Assembly (NCBI GenBank): GCA_002751075.1
Contig: NAOQ01000018.1
Coordinates: forward strand, 32,594-44,716
Direction of reading: 5' to 3'
Origin: Ichthyophonus hoferi
Lineage: Eukaryota; Opisthokonta; Ichthyosporea; Ichthyophonida; Ichthyophonidae
Length of the DNA stretch: 12,123 nucleotides
The number at the start of each line of letters is the position of its first letter. The first letter of the stretch is position 1. The notes below the pieces were generated by a model. The model was not told the origin of the DNA, made no database searches, and was given only the letters and a program-made list of their open reading frames with translations. Below, piece by piece: positions 7,633 to 12,123 of the stretch. The translations under genes and the position numbers were made by a program.

Positions 7633-10498
7633 GTACTACAGTAAAATAAAATTTCTATACTATTGAAGATTTTCATGAAATAGTAGGATAGTCCGAAAAA
7701 ATCAATTGCGGCAAATTGTTTATCTTTGGACTGTTGCTTCTTTTCTAGTTATCCCGTTATCTTCAGATATGTATTTCATTAAGCTTTGTAATGTATTAAA
7801 ACTATAAAACATTAATTAATAAACGCTATTATGGATTACATAAAGGTCTAATGCTAACGCGTACTATATAGGTAGATGCAGTCGAGACGGAGTCCCTTGT
7901 GGCTTTAACCGAGGAGGTATGGTTGTGCTCTAGGAGTTGGTGTAGGTGTATTGTGGAAGAGAGAGAGAAGAAAAGAATTTTTTTTTTTTAAAAAAAAGGT
8001 AAAAATTAAAACAAATAAAATGAATTTGGGAATGCTCTACCACTTATCAATAGTTAAATAATAGTTAAAAGTGAAATTAATTCAAGTACTGATAACGTAT
8101 CATTCAGATCGATGTGGTGGAAACGTTGGAACCGGAAGCATTTCAAAAAGCTGTAAGGTTTTCCTATGATGGTTTGGGGTCAAAGGGATAATGAAATAAA
8201 ATATTTGCAAATAAATAAAAAATGGTACAATGAGACAAAGATTACTTATTTGTTTTATTTTAGTCGGATTGTAAATACATATGCATATTCTTGATGGCAT
8301 TGTTATCGGATAATTTAATAATGGAGTTGGTAGAACATTGTAGTCTCGACCTAAACTTAATATTGGAAAAAATAAAAATAGACTATATAACTTGCTAATT
8401 GAAACTATAAATTAATGCTTGATGAACGGCTTGGAAAACCTTAATCAAATCAAAGGAATAGAAATTAAAATCTGCCTAATCAGTAGATTATAAAAAATAA
8501 GATCATTTGAGACAAAGACAACTAACAGTGCCATAGATATTAATATTTATTGTGTACGTAATTAGAGTTAACTAATGGATCTTATTAACAAAATATTTTT
8601 TGTTTTGTTAATATATTTTATTACCTATTTATTCTTCCTCATTTATATGTACAAAGTAGAATGACCCACGCTTTTCATATCTATCTACTATGCTATTCAC
8701 TTATTGATATGTATTTGGTTCACTAAGTGTTTCACTGTTGTCAAGGTAAACAATAATTAATGAATGTTATATATTGTTGTTAGTTATAGTAAGGCTATTT
8801 TTAATTTGTGTATTACAATAAAGTTATTTTATATCTTAAGCAATATTATATAAGGCAAAATATAAAAACTATTTGAAGATGAAGCCTTAAGTGAGATCTC
8901 TGTACAATAATACACAATAGTTGAAATATAAACTAAAAGCATGTAAAAGGAATAGTATATGTTCACGTTATGAATGTACATAGCTAAATATTCTATAGTG
9001 AAATAAAGGCATATATGGATAATACAACTTGTACCAATAACCTCAATACTTAATGTTAGTCCGACTAACATATATAATTTATTATTTTACAAGAAGAACC
9101 TATTATTATTACCTTCCATATCTTGTGAATATTAGCAGTAGTCTTTATCTGATTGTGTACATGTAGGTCCCAGAAATAGAAGAGGAAATTGAAGAAGTTG
9201 AAGAAATTGAGAAAGTTGAGGAAGTTGAGGAAGTTGAGGAAATTGAAGAAATTGAGGAAATTAAAGAAGAAGAGGAGGAAGAGCTCGTGGACCCTAAGAT
9301 CACTGTAGGTAGCCCCCTTTATTATTATTAGCCTCACTGTTTTATATTTAAAACACAAAGTAGGTATTTGTTATTTACTAAAATGATGCACTATAATATA
9401 GTGTGAAATAATTACAAGTATAGTAAGGATAACGTAAGTATTAATAGTTGACTTAGTTAGTACACAATATATAGAGTATAATATGGTTATGCATATGTAA
9501 GAAGGCTATGAGAGCATATCATTTAGGTGCATCACACATAACATGACAACTCTCACACCTATATATACATATGAAAACAAAATACACCTATATATGCAAA
9601 CACATTCAAATATTCACCTACTAACGCATGTACATATACATATACATAAAATGTCTTGTATCTGTTACAAACATATATGCAATTGTATATAAATAATATT
9701 TAATACACATAAATGTTCGGGCATGTCGTATCCAACTACATCATATCATATCACATTATATTCCATATAAAGATGCGCTCACATAATAAGTCTACATTCT
9801 CACTTATGCTCTCTCGTATATTAAGATCGACCTGAAGTGCCAAGAAACAAAATGTGCCAAGTACGCTAATGAACTGCAAACATGCACTCTGAGAGTAAAT
9901 GGTAGAAAGGAAACACTAGAAACATGCGAACAGGAACTGGGGGACTTACTTCATTGTGTGGATAAATGTGTAAGTAATAATCTAATCAGTACAATGTTTT
10001 TATGTCGTTGATAGTGTTTTCTAGAATATTGATACATGAAGAATAGATAAATGTATTAAATACATTTGTTTGTTGTATATTAAAACAAAAATGACATACA
10101 CGGAAGAATAACAGTATTTAGGAGAAAAGATACATATATAGTTTTTTAAATGGACCTGCATACATGGACACAGAGGAGTTTACATGGAAAGCACATACAA
10201 CTGCATACTATATATATGTTTTGTTTGAATAATATTATTCAAATATAGCGCATAAGGTATATAGATATGTACTTGCCTCTCTGTCTTACATGATTTTATC
10301 TTTATACTTTTTTTACATTAGCCATATATCGATAAAATACTTTAATGATTATATCTTCAATATACAAATACTTTTATATGCATGTATGTACGTTTGTTTA
10401 CAAGCCCATATATTTCTTACTATATATATCTATACACTGACATTTATACTCTCATAAAAATATAGACCTCAAAAACCCTGTTTAACGAGCTTGTTTAA
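7612..10498 (+). CDS. UQCRH: Complex III hinge protein (UQCRH/QCR6), six exons
   Basis: This is the acidic subunit of mitochondrial ubiquinol-cytochrome c reductase, which lies on the intermembrane-space side next to cytochrome c1 and helps dock cytochrome c. Exons are 7612-7632, 7872-7916, 8108-8152, 9167-9304, 9826-9969 and 10466-10498; all introns are GT-AG and phase 0. The 141-residue product is longer than the roughly 90 residues of vertebrates. Residues 1-37 form a novel N-terminal extension, and 38-77 form a Glu-rich hinge. Next comes LVDPKIT, matching vertebrate LVDPLTT, then a Cys hairpin with CX9C, CX13C and CX13C spacing as in the family. The C-terminus TSKTLFNELV matches the family's AxKLFxxLK ending. 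The start at 7612 is chosen because exon 4 has an in-frame stop just upstream of its acceptor, and the ATG exon supplies a phase-0 donor. Identification is sure; the first three exons are inferred from splice sites and frame. Confidence 0.9.
7872..7916 (+). CDS. UQCRH: UQCRH exon 2, 45-nt symmetric exon
   Basis: The exon encodes VDAVETESLVALTEE between TATATAG| and GAG|GTATGG. It is phase 0 at both ends, so skipping it keeps the frame. It resembles exon 3 in length, phase and sequence (VDAVET against IDVVET). Its base composition is clearly richer in G and C than the flanking introns. Confidence 0.75.
7978..7997. repeat. T12A8 junction in UQCRH intron 2
   Basis: A homopolymer T/A junction like that at 5376-5400 lies just after a GA-rich run within intron 2. 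Confidence 0.9.
8108..8152 (+). CDS. UQCRH: UQCRH exon 3, 45-nt symmetric exon
   Basis: The exon encodes IDVVETLEPEAFQKA between CATTCAG| and GCT|GTAAGG, with a strong donor and phase 0 at both ends. It looks like a diverged duplicate of exon 2: five of the first six residue positions are identical or conservative. Confidence 0.78.
8153..9166 (+). other. UQCRH intron 3 (1014 bp)
   Basis: This is the longest intron of the gene. It contains two sites that could serve as in-frame cassette exons: 8264-8329 (66 nt, after the strong acceptor GTTTTATTTTAG and before TTG|GTAGAA) and 8728-8745 (18 nt, TGTTTCACTGTTGTCAAG before GTAAAC). Both are phase 0 at each end. Neither is needed for an intact protein and neither is claimed as used. 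Confidence 0.6.
9167..9304 (+). CDS. UQCRH: UQCRH exon 4, acidic hinge
   Basis: The exon has 46 codons, 25 of them Glu. After VPEIEEE there are nine successive triplets of the form Ile/Val-Glu-Glu (one IEK, one IKE), then six Glu and LVDPKIT. The DNA shows it as imperfect GTTGAGGAA-type 9-bp and 3-codon repeats. The acceptor is CATGTAG| and the donor ACT|GTAGGT. A TAG in the acceptor is in frame, so translation cannot begin upstream within the same exon. Confidence 0.93.
9540..9720. repeat. Degenerate ATACAT-rich low-complexity tract
   Basis: Irregular repeats of ATATACAT, ACATATAC and CACCTATATAT lie inside UQCRH intron 4. Similar AT/AC-rich text recurs at 10370-10440 and 11200-11270. No fixed unit is kept. 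Confidence 0.6.
9826..9969 (+). CDS. UQCRH: UQCRH exon 5, conserved Cys hairpin
   Basis: The exon has 48 codons with Cys at positions 5, 10, 20, 34, 44 and 48 of the exon product. The pairs 20/34 and 5/48 correspond to the two disulfides known in the mammalian subunit. Cys44 falls where vertebrates have Ala and is extra. The first spacing is CX4C, against CX5C in vertebrates. The acceptor is TATTAAG| and the donor TGT|GTAAGT. Confidence 0.96.
10224..10243. repeat. Perfect 20-bp palindrome in intron 5
   Basis: TTTGAATAATATTATTCAAA is its own reverse complement. It lies in UQCRH intron 5, away from the splice sites. No known binding site is recognised. Confidence 0.85.
10466..10498 (+). CDS. 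UQCRH: UQCRH exon 6, C-terminus
   Basis: The exon encodes TSKTLFNELV and a TAA stop after the acceptor AATATAG|. It aligns without gaps to the vertebrate end VAHKLFNSLK directly after the last conserved Cys. This is the best match in any frame between exon 5 and the polyadenylation signal. Confidence 0.9.
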   Translation, partial: TSKTLFNELV

Positions 10499-10551
10499 AC
10501 AAGGACTTGGGATCTGAAAACCCTAACTAAGTATACTTGGGGCTATGAGTC

Positions 10552-10557
10552 AATAAA
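10552..10557 (+). terminator. Polyadenylation signal of UQCRH
   Basis: A canonical AATAAA lies 54 bases past the UQCRH stop codon. It implies a short 3' untranslated region ending near 10570-10585. A GT-containing stretch (TTTGTACACTTCAGTG) follows as a possible downstream element. Confidence 0.75.
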
Positions 10558-10589
10558 TAACTATTATAGCTTTGCCATTTGTACACTTC

Positions 10590-10886
10590 AGTGCAAGCAT
10601 GTTTTATTTTGGGTTAATTAATATTTCATTTCTTTCTCTAACTATAAGCCCTTCCTCCTATTTGCATTCTAATTGTTTTCCGTTGGTAACACGTGTTTTC
10701 AAAGGCAGAGTATCGTTAGACTTGTGTATGGTGTATAACGTATAATTATAACCACATATACATTATGTTGTTTTATGCATTTTAGATAAGATCAACTTAT
10801 AACTGTTCTATTGGCATAAGTAGTCTAGAACATATTATAATCATTCTCACTATTATCTATATACATATACCATACACTACTACTAT
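10590..10886. other. Intergenic DNA after UQCRH
   Basis: This contains a pyrimidine-rich stretch (TTTCATTTCTTTCTCTAAC, 10624-10642) and a patch with ACACGTGTTTTC near 10690. It could be upstream sequence of a following gene, but no clear core promoter is seen. Confidence 0.35.
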
Positions 10887-10919
10887 ATGAAGTCCTCCAC
10901 ATATTGTGTTGATTTAGAT
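10887..10919 (+). CDS. Candidate first exon, unknown gene
   Basis: An ATG frame encodes MKSSTYCVDLD and could end at GAT|GTAAAA in phase 0. Read through, it continues VKPPLYDLSKC and stops at 10953-10955. It is listed because the next candidate exon is also phase 0. The ATG context is weak, and no protein family is recognised. Confidence 0.2.
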
Positions 10920-11100
10920 GTAAAACCACCCCTTTATGACCTTTCTAAATGTTAGTGATATACTTAGGTACAAGAAAAGCCTAAAAGGATATAAAAAAGT
11001 ATTGCAGTTTATTAGGTAGGAATCACAATAGAAGAAGCGCTTACAATAACACTGACTGCATTAAAATTTTAAAAACAATAACGAGGTTATATTTTTTCAG

Positions 11101-11184
11101 TTATACAACTATCAACCAGATAAAAGATTTAAATATGTAGATTTATTAAGGTCCCTACAGGGAGTGAAGCACATCAGGTTGATG
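11101..11184 (+). CDS. Candidate internal exon, unknown gene
   Basis: This is an 84-nt open segment between a strong acceptor (ATTTTTTCAG|) and ATG|GTACGC, phase 0 at both ends. The product is charged and amphipathic (begins LYNYQPDKRFKYVDLL, ends LQGVKHIRLM) and looks protein-like; the other two frames are closed. It lies about 600 bases past the UQCRH stop. It may belong to a separate downstream gene. I do not recognise the family. Confidence 0.35.
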
Positions 11185-11240
11185 GTACGCACACATAAAT
11201 ATATACATTTATATATCTAATTGCCATTATATATATCTAG

Positions 11241-11306
11241 GAATACGCAAATATATACATATATCCGACTGGTGTCCTATACGCGCAAATGCGTAGTCAA
11301 AGAACT
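11241..11306 (+). CDS. Candidate exon following 11101-11184
   Basis: After a 56-bp putative intron (GTACGC to ATATCTAG), the frame stays open and a 66-nt phase-0 exon could end at ACT|GTATCT. The product begins EYANIYIYPTGVLYAQ. The same frame remains open to 11469, but the later part reads like translated AT-rich noncoding DNA. This depends on the preceding exon being real. Confidence 0.22.
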
Positions 11307-11461
11307 GTATCTTATACCAAATTATTTTGTGGCATAAATCTTAATTTGTGGTCATTTTTAATTTTTCATTATACATACAAATCATTGTCGTTGATTGGTC
11401 CGACAAAATATATTATATATTATATAAAGAAGTACTTTTTGTTGGGGAAGAAAGTAGCTTG

Positions 11462-11615
11462 CCAATAATATATTGATATTAAAGCCGTATACCATTTATA
11501 CAATACTATTAAAATCGTACTAACAATGACATAATTCTATTAAAACTGTATTACCAATGACATATGCCAATTAAACCTGTATGATCAACGATATATTTCT
11601 ATTAAAACTGTTTTA
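11462..11615 (+). repeat. Degenerate 31-bp tandem repeat, about five units
   Basis: Five units of 30-31 bp begin at about 11462, 11492, 11523, 11554 and 11585, with a sixth decayed partial unit to about 11647. The approximate unit is CCAATGACAT followed by ATTCTATTAAAACTGTATTA. The TATTAAAA.CGTAT core is kept best. It is a minisatellite-like array of old age. Confidence 0.75.
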
Positions 11616-11846
11616 TAAAAGATTCAGCTATCAAAACAATTGATTTATCAATAGTTCTCGTTTTCATGTTATTGACGAATCAAGCACCAGTAATCTTATA
11701 TTATATACATCACCATGGCAATATGTAAATGTATCTATATAGGTGGAGCGCATATCATAAAAACCATATATTCTCTTACTAGCAACCATATTAACTTAAT
11801 ACTCATCCATCAGACAGTCCCTTTAAAACCTAATAAATAGATATAG

Positions 11847-11999
11847 CCAACCAGAATATTCTCTACACCAGCTAACTCTAGTCAAAATCTTCGTTTTCAA
11901 CGCTGTAACGTAGAAATTCAGGCTCTATGTGGAGGGCCTATAGGGATATATTGTGGATTAACTTACGTTTTTGAAGGGTTGGTTAAAGAGAAAGCATAA
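11847..11999 (+). CDS. Candidate terminal exon, unknown gene
   Basis: A 50-codon open stretch ends at the TAA at 11997-11999. Its second half, after a plausible acceptor GAAATTCAG at 11913-11921, encodes ALCGGPIGIYCGLTYVFEG and a short basic tail. This Gly-rich hydrophobic segment is unlike the chance frames around it. It could be the last exon of the gene suggested at 10887-11306. No family is recognised. Confidence 0.2.
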   Translation, partial: PTRIFSTPANSSQNLRFQRCNVEIQALCGGPIGIYCGLTYVFEGLVKEKA

Positions 12000-12039
12000 C
12001 GTGTGTTATAATGGCAGTATATGAGCATATGTTAACAAC

Positions 12040-12123
12040 ATGGTATAGTGATATGAGAGAGTGATAGTATAATGGTGTAAAAGTATTATAGTGTAATAGT
12101 GTAGTAGTATTATAGTGTGATAG
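12040..12123. repeat. Degenerate TATAGTGT-type simple repeat
   Basis: The right edge of the window is made of variants of AGTATTATAGTGT and AATAGTGT. An identical 13-base unit occurs at 12082-12094 and 12106-12118, 24 bases apart. The array probably continues beyond the window. Confidence 0.7.

Noticed and set aside
8100-8300. Minus-strand 66-codon frame
   Set aside because: It overlaps UQCRH exon 3 in antisense and has no recognisable features.
8829-9071. Minus-strand hydrophobic 80-codon frame, membrane-protein-like
   Set aside because: It lies inside UQCRH intron 3 and has the Ile/Tyr/Leu bias of translated AT-rich DNA, with no motif.
9065-9358. Minus-strand open frame with a repeated FLNFLNF pattern
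   Set aside because: It is the antisense reading of the Glu-rich UQCRH exon 4. GAAGTTGAG repeats on the plus strand read as Asn/Phe/Leu repeats on the minus strand.
10887-10955. Resemblance of KPPLYDLSK to the N-terminus of sideroflexins
   Set aside because: The next expected conserved segment (DQSTF.GR...F) is missing in every frame downstream, so the likeness is superficial.
1-12123. Hammerhead ribozyme, tRNA, rRNA, spliced-leader RNA and CRISPR signals
   Set aside because: By eye I found no CTGATGA...GAAA core, no tRNA-like fold, no rRNA segment, no spliced-leader consensus and no regularly spaced identical repeats.

Overview
The window is AT-rich eukaryotic DNA, probably from an animal. 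The one securely recognised gene has spliceosomal GT-AG introns, a metazoan-type protein sequence, an AATAAA signal and large introns. A flatworm, perhaps a schistosome-like trematode, is my best guess from the small symmetric exons and the general look of the repeats, but no diagnostic marker is present. Nothing here looks bacterial: there are no operons, CRISPR arrays or recognisable RNA genes.

Positions 1-7550 look like gene-poor, repeat-rich DNA. They hold a poly(A) run at the left edge, two diverged direct copies of a ~110-bp dispersed repeat (587-695 and 1531-1638), an (AAT)8 microsatellite, and a pair of related interspersed elements in head-on inverted orientation (1841-2613). Several short coding-like stretches (3289-3465, 3545-3736, 4599-4844, 5536-5886) cannot be assigned to any family and may be relic exons or chance open frames.

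Positions 7556-10557 hold a complete gene for the mitochondrial complex III hinge protein (UQCRH/QCR6). I assembled it from six exons, all joined in phase 0: 7612-7632, 7872-7916, 8108-8152, 9167-9304, 9826-9969 and 10466-10498. A TATA box and a pyrimidine-rich initiator lie just upstream, and AATAAA lies 54 bases after the stop. The predicted protein has 141 residues. It has an unusual N-terminal extension built from two related 45-nt exons, then a Glu-rich hinge in which every third residue is Ile or Val, then the conserved Cys helical hairpin.

Positions 10560-12123 contain weak candidate exons of an unrecognised plus-strand gene (10887-11306 and 11847-11999), a degenerate 31-bp tandem repeat (11462-11615) and a degenerate TATAGTGT-type repeat at the right edge.
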